From positions 1 to 64,000 of the forward strand of contig NZ_VUOH01000006.1 in assembly GCF_015390235.1 (NCBI RefSeq): 64,000 nucleotides of DNA. The letters are read 5' to 3'. The notes below the pieces were generated by a model. The model was not told where the DNA came from and did no database searches. It saw nothing but the letters and a program-made list of their open reading frames with translations. This document shows, in pieces, positions 32,911 to 40,697 of this stretch (within the stretch, counting starts at the first letter, position 1; every line of letters starts with the position of its first letter). Both the position numbers and the translations under genes were made by a program. Source of the DNA: Quadrisphaera sp. INWT6 (GTDB lineage Bacteria > Actinomycetota > Actinomycetes > Actinomycetales > Quadrisphaeraceae).

Positions 32911-32994
32911 TGTCCGGAGGGGGACTTGAACCCCCACCCCCTCTCGGGGACTAGCACCTCAAGCTAGCGCGTCTGCCTATTCCGCCACCCGGAC
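32911..32994 (-). tRNA. tRNA-Leu (GAG)
   Basis: 84 nucleotides. Acceptor stem GTCCGGG/TCCGGAC (last pair G-T) with discriminator A; anticodon loop TTGAGGT between CTAGC arms gives anticodon GAG at 32960-32958 (reads CUC codons). The T loop GTTCAAGTC and a long variable arm (CCCCGAGAGGGG region) fit class II tRNA-Leu. CCA is not encoded. Confidence 0.95.
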
Positions 32995-33105
32995 GAGTGC
33001 GGGAGTGACACTAGCACCCGGGTCAGGTCGCCCCTGCGGCCCCTTCCCCCGGCGCGTCCGGAGGCCTACCGTCGCGAGCCAGCTCGCACCGGAGGGAGCA
33101 GGGGA

Positions 33106-34050
33106 ATGACCAGCGCGACGCACGACGGCGAGGCGGGCCCGGGGCCCGTGGTGGTCGGGTACGACGGGTCGGACGGGGCCCGGCGGGCCCTGTCCTGGGC
33201 GGCTGAGGAGGCCCAGCGCCGCAGCGCGGTGCTGCAGGTGACGGTCTGCACCGACTGGCACCCGGTGAGCTCTCCGGAGGCCGCCGGCGTGCTGGTCAGC
33301 GCGCCCGACCTGGAGGTCGTGGGGCAGGAGCTGGCCGACGACGCCGTCGGCCGCCTGCGCGCCGACCACCCGGGGCTCCGGGTGCGCACCGAGGTGCGGG
33401 CGTGGGCGCCGCCGGTGCCGTCGCTGCTGGCCGAGAGCGAGCGCGCCCAGCTCGTGGTGCTCGGCTCGCGGGGGCGCGGCGCGTTCGCCGACCTGATGCT
33501 CGGCTCGACGAGCGCGCAGGTGGCGGTGCACGCGCACTGCCCCGTCGTCGTCGTGCGGCCCCCCGGCCCCGCCGGCGGCGGAGCTGCGCCGGGAGCGACG
33601 GGTGGCGTGGTCGTCGGGGTCGACGGCTCCCCCGCCGCCCGGGCGGCGCTGGCCTTCGCCGTGGAGACCGCCGCCCAGCGCGGCGCCGCGCTCAAGGCCG
33701 TGAGGGTCTGGCAGGTGCCCTCGCTGTGGGGCTCCGGCCAGCACCCAGCCCCGGGGGCGCGCGTCGCCGACCTGGAGCGCGCCGAGCAGGAGCTGCTCGA
33801 CGCCGACGTCACCGCCGCGCTCGACGCCGCCGGGCCCCGGCCCGCCCTGGAGGTGAGCGCCGTCGTCGTCCAGGGACACCCCGTCGACGCGCTGCTGCAG
33901 TCCGCGCGCGGAGCGGACCTGCTGGTCGTGGGCTCGCGGGGCTCCGGCGGGTTCCGCGGGCTGCTGCTCGGCTCGGTCAGCCGAGCGGTGCTGCACCACG
34001 CCCGCTGCCCGGTGGGGATGGTGCACTCGCAGAGCGCCCAGGAGCGCTGA
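33106..34050 (+). CDS. Universal stress protein with two UspA domains
   Basis: 314 residues from ATG 33106 behind GGAGGGAGCAGGGGA. Two UspA domains in tandem (about residues 14-151 and 165-306), each ending with the ATP-binding pattern: GSRGRGAFADLMLGSTS and GSRGSGGFRGLLLGSVS. Length and design match actinobacterial tandem Usp proteins, which bind ATP and respond to hypoxia or stress. The 3' end overlaps the convergent DUF6328 gene by 74 bases. Confidence 0.92.
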   Translation: MTSATHDGEAGPGPVVVGYDGSDGARRALSWAAEEAQRRSAVLQVTVCTDWHPVSSPEAAGVLVSAPDLEVVGQELADDAVGRLRADHPGLRVRTEVRAWAPPVPSLLAESERAQLVVLGSRGRGAFADLMLGSTSAQVAVHAHCPVVVVRPPGPAGGGAAPGATGGVVVGVDGSPAARAALAFAVETAAQRGAALKAVRVWQVPSLWGSGQHPAPGARVADLERAEQELLDADVTAALDAAGPRPALEVSAVVVQGHPVDALLQSARGADLLVVGSRGSGGFRGLLLGSVSRAVLHHARCPVGMVHSQSAQER

Positions 34051-34510
34051 GCCGCAGCCGCCACGGGAGCACCAGCCACAGCCCGGCGAAGACGACGGCG
34101 GCGACCCCGCCCGCCACCAGCCCCGCGCCGCCGCCGAGCAGCACCGACACCACGAGCAGGACGACGGCGACCAGCGCTCCCGCCAGGCACGCCAGCCCGG
34201 CCACGGCGCAGCGGTGCCCCACCTGCACCAGCTCGGCGCGGGCGCGGCGGCGGAACAGGGCGCGGTGGGTGCTGACGGGTGCGGCGAACAGGGCCGTCGC
34301 CAGCACCGCCAGCCCGACGGCCACGAGGTAGACGGCCACCTGCCAGGTGGGCGCGGCCTCGAAGCGCGGCTGGAACGGCAGCGTCAGCAGGAACCCGGTG
34401 AGCACCTGCACCCCGGTCTGCACCACGCGGAGCTCCTGCAGCAGCTCGGCCCAGTGGCGGTCGAGCTGGGTCAGGGCCTCGCCGCGGGGCGCGAGGTCGG
34501 CGTCGTCCAC
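33977..34510 (-). CDS. DUF6328 family membrane protein
   Basis: 177 residues from GTG 34510. The family mark LLQELRVVQTGVQVLTGFLL-TLPFQPRF lies at residues 23-50. Four membrane helices follow with STHRALFRRRARAELV between TM2 and TM3. Function unknown; the family is widespread in actinobacteria. The last 25 or so residues are Ser/Pro/Gly-rich and lie within the overlap with the Usp gene. Confidence 0.8.
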   Translation of the reverse strand: MDDADLAPRGEALTQLDRHWAELLQELRVVQTGVQVLTGFLLTLPFQPRFEAAPTWQVAVYLVAVGLAVLATALFAAPVSTHRALFRRRARAELVQVGHRCAVAGLACLAGALVAVVLLVVSVLLGGGAGLVAGGVAAVVFAGLWLVLPWRLRLSAPGRSASAPSPPGSGRGAAPLG

Positions 34511-34582
34511 CGGGCCATGCTCGTGGCGGGCGCCGCGGGGCGCACGGGATGATCCCCGGCCCCTGGGTGCCCCGGACGACGA

Positions 34583-34620
34583 GCGGGCCCCCGGCGCCGG
34601 TGACGGCGCGGGGGGCCCGC
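34583..34620. terminator. Hairpin terminator
   Basis: GCGGGCCCCCGGCGCCG at 34583-34599 pairs with CGGCGCGGGGGGCCCGC at 34604-34620 with one mismatch and a four-base loop (GTGA). It lies downstream of the leftward zinc-ribbon gene and upstream of the DUF6328 gene, separating the two. Confidence 0.75.
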
Positions 34621-34660
34621 TCGGCTCCCTGGGAGGGGTCAGCTGGTGATCAGCCGCTGG

Positions 34661-35020
34661 TCAGCTGGTGGCGGTGAGCGCGGCGACGACGTCCTGCTCG
34701 GACAGCGCGATGGACAGGTCGAGCAGGTCGTCCATGGTGAGCGCGGGGCCCGCGTGGACCTCCATCGCCTCCATCGGGAGGCTCGAGACGCGCACGCCCC
34801 GGGCCGACAGCCCCGTGACCACGCGCTCGGAGGCCTGCTTGGTGACCAGGCCGGAGCACGTCGGGCACGTGAACTGGTAGAAGCTGCGGCTCGGGTCCGA
34901 CGCGCAGACCACGAGGTCGAACGCGTCGGCCGGCAGGGTCATGGCCCCGCAGACCGGGCACGAGCAGGTGATGCGCGCGGGCTCACCGGCGCGGGGTGCT
35001 GGCGTGGTCGGGTCGGGCAC
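34661..35020 (-). CDS. Zinc-ribbon hypothetical protein
   Basis: 119 residues from GTG 35020. CSCPVCGAMTL and FTCPTCSGLV (about residues 19-58) form a four-cysteine zinc ribbon. The second half is helical, with SLPMEAMEVHAGPALTMDDLLDLSIAL. Seen widely in actinobacteria as a short protein of unknown role. It stands alone between a terminator and the promoter region of the MarR gene. Confidence 0.65.
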   Translation of the reverse strand: MPDPTTPAPRAGEPARITCSCPVCGAMTLPADAFDLVVCASDPSRSFYQFTCPTCSGLVTKQASERVVTGLSARGVRVSSLPMEAMEVHAGPALTMDDLLDLSIALSEQDVVAALTATS

Positions 35021-35118
35021 GGCGGCCTCCTCGGGTCTGCTGTCCGTAGCACGACGCTAGGGGCGCCCGGTCCCGGATCCGGGGAGGCGCGCCGCACGGA
35101 CCTGCACCTCAGCGCACT

Positions 35119-35160
35119 CCTGTCGACAGGTGCATAAGCGAGTGATACAAATAGTGCATG
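35119..35160 (+). promoter_or_regulatory. Leaderless-type promoter and palindrome for the MarR gene
   Basis: TCGACA (35123-35128, -35) and TACAAA (35146-35151, -10) are 17 bases apart and place the transcription start at or next to the ATG at 35158, so the message is probably leaderless. The 12-base perfect palindrome CCTGTCGACAGG (35119-35130) overlaps the -35 box and is a good site for autorepression by MarR. Confidence 0.6.
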
Positions 35161-35664
35161 CCCTCAGCAACCACCTCGGACGCCGACGGCGCTCCGCGGG
35201 CTGAGCTCGCCGCCGCCCTGGAGGACCTGCTCGCCTGGGCCCGCCGCCTCGTGCCGCCCGGCGAGCTCAGCCTCGCCTCGACGGCGCTGCTGGCCCGGCT
35301 GGCGCGCAGCGGCGGCGCCGGCGTCTCCGCCCTCGCCGTCGCCGAGGGCGTCAGCCAGCCCGCGATGAGCCAGATGGTCGCCCGCCTCGAGCGGGACGGC
35401 CTGCTCACCCGCGAGCGCCACCCCGACGACGGGCGCGCGCTCGTCGTCGTCCTCACCGAGGCCGGCCGCGAGGTGGTCACCCAGCGGCGCGCGCAGCGGG
35501 CCCGGGCGCTGTCGGCGCTGGTCGACGCGGCCGGCCCCGAGGACGCCGCCGCGCTCGACGGCGCGACGCCGGCCCTGGTGCGCCTCGGGCGCGCCGCCTC
35601 CACCGCTCAGGCCAGCCAGACCGGTCACACCACCCAGAACACCGGAAGGACCCCGCTCTCGTGA
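35158..35664 (+). CDS. MarR-family transcriptional regulator
   Basis: 168 residues from ATG 35158. Winged helix-turn-helix: LSLASTALLARLARSGGAGVSALAVAEGVSQPAMSQMVARLERDGLLTRERHPDDGRALVVVLTEAG (in short, recognition helix SQPAMSQMVARLE and wing HPDDGRALV). The last 20 residues are Thr/Gln-rich. The stop overlaps the start of the MFS gene (GTGA), so it most likely represses that exporter together with itself. Confidence 0.9.
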   Translation: MPSATTSDADGAPRAELAAALEDLLAWARRLVPPGELSLASTALLARLARSGGAGVSALAVAEGVSQPAMSQMVARLERDGLLTRERHPDDGRALVVVLTEAGREVVTQRRAQRARALSALVDAAGPEDAAALDGATPALVRLGRAASTAQASQTGHTTQNTGRTPLS

Positions 35665-36994
35665 GCTCCACCCGTTCGACCGCTGCAGCACCGGCTGCCG
35701 CGCAGCACTCGCCGACCTCGCTGAAGGCGCTGCGCGAGCAGCCCCGCGCCGTGTGGGCGGTCGCCTTCGCCTGCGTGATCTCGTTCATGGGGATCGGGCT
35801 GGTCGACCCGATCCTGCCCGTCATCAAGGACGAGCTCGGCGCCACGCCCGGCCAGGTGTCGCTGCTGTTCACCAGCTACCTGGTGGTGACGGCGGTCGCG
35901 ATGCTGTTCGTCGGCGCGGTCTCCAGCCGCATCGGCGCCAAGAAGACGCTGGTCGCGGGCCTCGCCATCATCGTCGTGTTCTCGGCGCTGGCCGGGGCCG
36001 CCGGCGGCGTCGACGCCATCGTCGGCTTCCGCGCCGGCTGGGGGCTGGGCAACGCCCTGTTCATCGCCACGTCGCTGGCGGTCATCGTCGCGAGCGCCAC
36101 CGGCGGCTTCGCCGGCGCGATCATCCTGTACGAGGCGGCGCTCGGCCTGGGCATCGCCGTCGGGCCGCTCGTGGGCGGCCTGCTCGGCGGCATCTCGTGG
36201 CGGGGCCCGTTCTTCGGCGTCGCGGTGCTCATGACCCTCGCGCTGGCCCTGACCGTCCTGCTGGTGCCGTCGGCCCCGAAGCCCGCGCGCCCCACCCCCG
36301 TGCTCGCGTCGCTGAAGGCGCTGCGGCACCGCTCGCTGCTGACGATGGCGCTGGCGGCCCTGGCCTACAACTGGGGCTTCTTCACCCTGCTCGCTACGCG
36401 CCGTACCCGATGGAGCTCGGCGTGCACCAGCTCGGGCTGGTCTTCTTCGCCTGGGGCCTGCTGGTCGCCGCGTTCAGCGTCTGGGTGGCCCCGCGCCTGC
36501 AGGCCCGCTTCGGCACCGCGCCCACCATGTACGCCGTCTTCGCGGCCCTCGCGGTGCTCCTCGGCGTCATCGCCGCCGGGATCGACCACCCCGCCGTCGT
36601 CATCGCCGCGACCATCGCCTCGGGCGCCTTCATCGGCATCAACAACACGCTGATGACGCAGGCCGTGATGCTGGTGTCGCCGGTGGAGCGGCCCGTCGCG
36701 TCGTCGTCGTACGGCTTCCTGCGCTTCATCGGCGGCGGGCTCGCGCCGTTCGTCGCCGGGCAGCTGACCGCCGCCAGCGGTGGGTTCGCGCTGGCGTTCT
36801 GGGTCGGCGCCGGGGCGCTCGTGGTGGCCATCGCGATCCTCGCGACCGGGCACCGGATGCTCGCCAGCGCGGAGGCCGCGGCCCCCGCCGCCCACGGCGA
36901 CACCCCCGAGCAGGCGCTGGCCGTGCCGGAGCCGGCGGGCGAGGGCCTCGACCTGGACCGCCTGGCCCAGGAGGCCCCCACCGCCCGCCGCTGA
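35661..36994 (+). pseudogene. MFS transporter, one frameshift
   Basis: Start GTG 35661. Frame 3 gives six helices with ISFMGIGLVDPILPVI and GAVSSRIGAKKTLVAGL up to YNWGFFTLLA; near 36396 one base is missing and the reading continues in frame 2 from YAPYPMELGVHQLGLVFF through six more helices to the stop at 36994, about 444 residues. It matches drug:H+ antiporters of the DHA1 group (12 helices). Intact sequence either side of the single change suggests a sequencing error. Coupled to the MarR regulator. Confidence 0.82.
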
Positions 36995-37003
36995 CCCCCA
37001 CCT

Positions 37004-37066
37004 CCCCTCCGTGATCATGGGCGTCCGCCACCCCGGGGGTGGCGGACGCCCATGATCACGGAGGGG
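37004..37066. terminator. Perfect 31-base inverted repeat, terminator or REP-like element
   Basis: Arms at 37004-37034 and 37036-37066, containing CCGTGATCATGGGCGTCCGC, meet almost without a loop. It sits between the convergent MFS and SHOCT-protein genes and can terminate both. Half-copies of the same sequence are found at 39591-39624 and 46084-46106, so it also belongs to a dispersed repeat family. Confidence 0.82.
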
Positions 37067-37072
37067 TGGCGC

Positions 37073-37339
37073 CTACTTGCGGGTGCTGCGCAGGACGGCG
37101 AGGCGGGCGCGGTAGCCCTCCTCGTCGACCTCCCCGCGGGCTAAGGACTCGCGGAGCACGGTCTCGGCGCCGCGGCGGTGACGACGCCGCACGGCGAACA
37201 CCACCGCCCCGATGACGAGCACCCAGAAGAGCAGCGGCACGAGGACCCACGGGCCGGGGCCACCGCCGTGCCAGGGACCGGAGCCCCAGCGCGGGTCGGC
37301 GGCGGTGCCGGTGACGGTGCTGGTCAGGAGTGCGTCCAT
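37073..37339 (-). CDS. SHOCT-domain membrane protein
   Basis: 88 residues from ATG 37339; a frame extension to 37393 exists but the chosen start places a Gly/Trp-rich outer segment before the single helix PWVLVPLLFWVLVIGAVVFAV. After a basic stop-transfer (RRRHRRG) comes a SHOCT-like motif AETVLRESLARGEVDEEGYRARLAVL. SHOCT domains are short C-terminal modules of unclear role, often on membrane proteins. Confidence 0.75.
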   Translation of the reverse strand: MDALLTSTVTGTAADPRWGSGPWHGGGPGPWVLVPLLFWVLVIGAVVFAVRRRHRRGAETVLRESLARGEVDEEGYRARLAVLRSTRK

Positions 37340-37447
37340 GCCGACCACGGTGCTCGGGCCGAGCCGCCCGCCGCGTCGGCCTGCGCGCGTCACCTGCGCT
37401 GCGCCCCACGGCGTACACGGGCGGCCCGGCGGGTCGCCAGGACCCGC

Positions 37448-38122
37448 TCAGCCCTGCCAGCCGGGGCGGACCAGCCCCGTCTCGTCGGCGAGCACCACCA
37501 GCTGGGTGCGGTCGCGGGCACCGAGCTTCGCGAGGACCCGCCCGACGTGCGTGCGCGCCGTCGCGGGGCTCAGCACCAGCCGGGCGGCGACCTCCTCGTT
37601 CGACAGCCCCTCGGCCACCAGCGCCATCACCTCGCGCTCCCGGTCGGTGAGCGCGTCCAGGCGGTGGTCGTGGGGCGGCGGGGCCGAGCGCGCCGCGAAC
37701 TCCGCGACCAGGCGCCGCGTGGCCCCCGGGCTCAGCAGCGACTCCCCCGCCGCCGCCACCCGCACCGCCCGCACCAGGTCGGCGGGCTCGGTGTGCTTCA
37801 CCAGGAACCCGGTGGCGCCGGCGCGCAGCGCGTCGAAGACGTACTCGTCGAGCTCGAAGGTGGTCAGGACGACGACGCGCACCCCCGCCAGCGCCGGGTC
37901 GCCCGTGATGCGCCGGGTCGCCTCGATGCCGTCGAGCCGGGGCATCCGGACGTCCATCAGGACCACGTCCGGGCGCAGCTCGCGGGCCAGGGCGAGGGCC
38001 TGCTCGCCGTCGTCGGCCTGGCCGACCACCTCGACGTCGTCCTGGGCGTCGAGCAGGGCGGCGAAGCCCGCGCGGACCAGCAGCTGGTCGTCGGCGACCA
38101 CGACCCGGACCGGCTCGCTCAC
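37448..38122 (-). CDS. NarL/LuxR-type response regulator
   Basis: 224 residues from GTG 38122. Receiver domain: [14 protein letters not shown], phospho-Asp in [28 protein letters not shown] and the lysine in GFLVKHTEP. LuxR helix-turn-helix at the end: [20 protein letters not shown] and [21 protein letters not shown]. The GTG start overlaps the histidine kinase stop, so the two form one two-component system. Targets unknown. Confidence 0.93.
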   Translation of the reverse strand: MSEPVRVVVADDQLLVRAGFAALLDAQDDVEVVGQADDGEQALALARELRPDVVLMDVRMPRLDGIEATRRITGDPALAGVRVVVLTTFELDEYVFDALRAGATGFLVKHTEPADLVRAVRVAAAGESLLSPGATRRLVAEFAARSAPPPHDHRLDALTDREREVMALVAEGLSNEEVAARLVLSPATARTHVGRVLAKLGARDRTQLVVLADETGLVRPGWQG

Positions 38123-39435
38123 AGCGGCAGCACCCCCTCCACGCGCCAGCCTCCCCCGGGCCTCGGCCCCGCCTCCAGGCGGCCGCCGAGGGCGTGGGCG
38201 CGCTCGCGCATGCCGGGCAGGCCGCCACCGCCGGAGGGCGGGCCTGCGGCGGGGCTCGCCGCCGGAGGCGCCGGGGCGGCCCCGCCGTCGTCGTCGACCC
38301 TCACCAGCAGCTCGCCCTCGCTCCGTCGCAGCAGCAGGCGCGCCCCCGAGCCGGGCGCGTGGCGCGCGACGTTGGTCAGGGCCTCCTGCACCACGCGGAC
38401 CGCGGCCAGGTCGACGGCGACGGGCAGCCCGCCCAGGTCGCCCTCGACGTCGGCGGTGACCGGCAGCCCGGCGCTGCGGGCGCGGGCCAGGAGCGCGTCG
38501 ACGTCGGCCAGGGCGGGTGCTGGCGAGCGCGGGGCGCGGAGCGGCTCGTCGTCGGAACCGCGGAGGGAGGCGAGCACGCCGTGCACCTCCACCAGGGCGT
38601 CGCGGCTGGCGGAGCGGATGGCGGTGAGGGCCTCGCGGGCGACCTCGGGCCTGCGGTCCATGAGCTCCAGGGCCACCCCGGACTGCACGGTGATCATCGA
38701 CAGGCTGTGGCCGATGACGTCGTGCAGCTCGCGGGCCACGGCCAGGCGCTCGTCGCTGGCGCGGCGCCGCCGCTCCTGCTCGGCGCGCAGGCGGCGGTCG
38801 GCGGCGGCGGCCCGGCGGCTGCGCGCGGCCTCGGCCACCGCGACGACGACCAGCAGCCACGCCAGCGACCCGAGCACCGACGACCAGGGGTCGAACACCG
38901 GCAGCCACGCCGGCAGCACGAACCACGTCGCGGCCCGCGTCACCGCCAGCAGCGCGTACGCACGCCGTCGCTGCACGAGGCCCGTGCGGCCGGGTGGCGA
39001 GCCGGCGACGGCGAGTGCCGCCGTCACCGCAGCGGCCAGCCACACCGGTCCGCTGGTGCCGACGACGCCGACCCAGACCAGGACGGCTGCACCGGCCACC
39101 ACCTGGGCCGCGTGCGGGTGGCGGCGCCAGAGCAGGGCCAGGGGCCCGGCGAGTAGCACCGGCAGCAGCGCCGCGAACGGCTCGACGGACTCCCCGAGGA
39201 CCCGCGTGACGGCCCGCGACCCCACCACCTGGACCACGGCGACCACCACCGCCGGGGCCACCAGCCGCAGCCGGCTCCGCTGGCGGTCGGCGGCGTCAGC
39301 CGGGTCGGGCTCGTCAGCCGGGTCGGGCTCGTCAGCCGGGTCGGCCGGGGTCGCCGGGTGGGGCGCGTCGGGGTCCGGCTCCGGTGACCGTCCGTGCGCG
39401 GCGGGGGGCCCGGCGCTCGAGCGGTCGGAGGTCAC
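38119..39435 (-). CDS. Sensor histidine kinase (HisKA_3 type)
   Basis: 438 residues from GTG 39435. The first 48 residues contain an Asp-Pro-Ala-Asp-Glu repeat. About six membrane helices (residues 55-210) come next, then the dimerisation/phosphorylation helix with [17 protein letters not shown] (phospho-His), and an HATPase with N box [13 protein letters not shown] and G box [17 protein letters not shown]. This is the NarX/DesK-like class of kinases without a large sensor domain, often tuned to membrane or envelope state. Confidence 0.92.
   Translation of the reverse strand: MTSDRSSAGPPAAHGRSPEPDPDAPHPATPADPADEPDPADEPDPADAADRQRSRLRLVAPAVVVAVVQVVGSRAVTRVLGESVEPFAALLPVLLAGPLALLWRRHPHAAQVVAGAAVLVWVGVVGTSGPVWLAAAVTAALAVAGSPPGRTGLVQRRRAYALLAVTRAATWFVLPAWLPVFDPWSSVLGSLAWLLVVVAVAEAARSRRAAAADRRLRAEQERRRRASDERLAVARELHDVIGHSLSMITVQSGVALELMDRRPEVAREALTAIRSASRDALVEVHGVLASLRGSDDEPLRAPRSPAPALADVDALLARARSAGLPVTADVEGDLGGLPVAVDLAAVRVVQEALTNVARHAPGSGARLLLRRSEGELLVRVDDDGGAAPAPPAASPAAGPPSGGGGLPGMRERAHALGGRLEAGPRPGGGWRVEGVLPL
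39295..39345. repeat. Nearly three tandem 18-base units in the kinase gene
   Basis: GTCAGCCGGGTCGGGCTC repeats twice and then a third time in altered form. It encodes the acidic Asp-Pro-Ala-Asp-Glu-Pro repeat at the kinase N-terminus; unit length keeps frame. Confidence 0.8.
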
Positions 39436-39491
39436 CGCTCGACGCTAGCCACCGGAGCCGCTGGCGTCGTCGTCCTGCTGGCTGAGCCGCC

Positions 39492-39511
39492 CGTACGCAG
39501 CGCTGCGTACG
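39492..39511. promoter_or_regulatory. Perfect 20-base palindrome upstream of the kinase gene
   Basis: CGTACGCAGCGCTGCGTACG is its own reverse complement. It lies 57 bases upstream of the leftward kinase start, in a 437-base stretch without genes (39436-39872) that also holds a REP-like half-copy and a further inverted repeat. A regulator-binding site for the two-component operon is the best guess. Confidence 0.5.
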
Positions 39512-39590
39512 CCCCCGAAGCCCCCGTGGGGGGATCTGCGCCACTCAAGAACGGCGCAGGGCCACCCCGTGCCGTCGAGAGGAGGCTGCC

Positions 39591-39624
39591 GGGGGTGGCG
39601 GACGCCCATGATCACGAGGGGTGG
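39591..39624. repeat. Half-copy of the 37-kb palindrome
   Basis: GGGGGTGGCGGACGCCCATG and the following ATCACGAGGGGTGG repeat the right arm of the element at 37035-37066 with one missing base. Its left arm is absent apart from CCACCCC at 39562-39568. Confidence 0.75.
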
Positions 39625-39644
39625 GTGGGCGGCCCCGGTCGGGT

Positions 39645-39706
39645 GCGGATCTTGGCGATCGGTGGGTCGCGGGGCCCTCAACGAGCCACCGATCGCCAAG
39701 ATCTGC
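39645..39706. repeat. Inverted repeat with 21-base arms
   Basis: GCGGATCTTGGCGATCGGTG at 39645 onward and its complement at 39686-39706 match at 20 of 21 positions, 20 bases apart. It could fold into a strong hairpin. With the neighbouring palindromes it fills the gene-free stretch before the rightward YdjM-like gene. Confidence 0.7.
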
Positions 39707-39872
39707 AGGCCGGTACCCACCGAGAGCCGCCGAGAGCCGCTGAGACCCCGACGAACGGGGCGGAACGGCGCGGCGCCACCACCTCCGCCGCCCGCGGTGA
39801 CTAGCGTGTGACGCCGGGTGGCGAGCCGTCACCCGGTCGGACAGCCGGTCGAACAGCGGGGAGGCGAGCGCG

Positions 39873-40646
39873 GTGCTGGGTCACTCGCACGCGATGTCGG
39901 GGCTGGCTGCCGGTGCGGCGACGCTGCCGTGGGCCGGGCAGGTCGGTGTCAGCGGACCCGTCGAGCAGCTCGCGTGGGTGGCCGCCTGGGGCGGCTTCGC
40001 GATGCTGCCGGACCTCGACCAGGGCGGCATCCACTGGCGCGGCGTCATGCCGAGCTCCACCGGCTCCACCGTGGCCCGCATGTGGGGCCCGGTGACCACG
40101 ACGCTGGCCAGCGCGGTGGGCAAGATCGCCGGCGGTCACCGCCAGGGCACCCACGACCTGCTGCTCGCACCCGCCATCTTCGGCCTGCTCACGGCCCTCG
40201 CCGCGCACAACACCTACGCGTCGATGGCGGTCATCGCCCTCGGCATCGGGCTGGCGCTGCAGGCGCTCCACGTCGTCATCCCCGGCAGGGTCGAGCAGAC
40301 CGTCATCGGCAACGTCGTCATCTCGGCGCTGGGCGCCTGGTGGGTGACCGGGACGGCCAACCACGCCCTGGAGTGGCTGCCGTGGGCGGTGGCCGGCGGC
40401 GTCGTCGTCCACATCCTCGGCGACTGGCTCACCGTGGGCGGCGTCCCCGTACCGCTGACGTGGGTCGGCGGGCACTCGGTGCGCCTGTCGGCGGGCCTGT
40501 TCAAGACGGGGGCCAAGACCGAGCACGTGGTGGCCACGATGTTCGCGGTGGCCGCCGTCGTCGGGGTCGTCGCCTTCAGCCCGCTGCAGGGCTACCTGGC
40601 GCCCGTCATCGACCCCGTGATGACGAGCGCCCCGCTCAGCCCCTGA
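39873..40646 (+). CDS. YdjM-like metal-dependent hydrolase family membrane protein
   Basis: 257 residues from GTG 39873. The family start LGHSHAMSGLAAGAATLPW, then AWGGFAMLPDLDQGGIHWRG with HRQGTHDLL and VVHILGDWLTVGGVPVPL, matches the YdjM/YbcI group (DUF457), whose His and Asp residues look like metal ligands. Six to seven hydrophobic segments place it in the membrane. E. coli YdjM is a LexA-regulated inner-membrane protein; the reaction remains unclear. Confidence 0.85.
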   Translation: MLGHSHAMSGLAAGAATLPWAGQVGVSGPVEQLAWVAAWGGFAMLPDLDQGGIHWRGVMPSSTGSTVARMWGPVTTTLASAVGKIAGGHRQGTHDLLLAPAIFGLLTALAAHNTYASMAVIALGIGLALQALHVVIPGRVEQTVIGNVVISALGAWWVTGTANHALEWLPWAVAGGVVVHILGDWLTVGGVPVPLTWVGGHSVRLSAGLFKTGAKTEHVVATMFAVAAVVGVVAFSPLQGYLAPVIDPVMTSAPLSP

Positions 40647-40697
40647 GACCAGGGGCCGGGCGGGGCGCGTCGCCAGCCGTGAGACCGGCCAGGCGGC

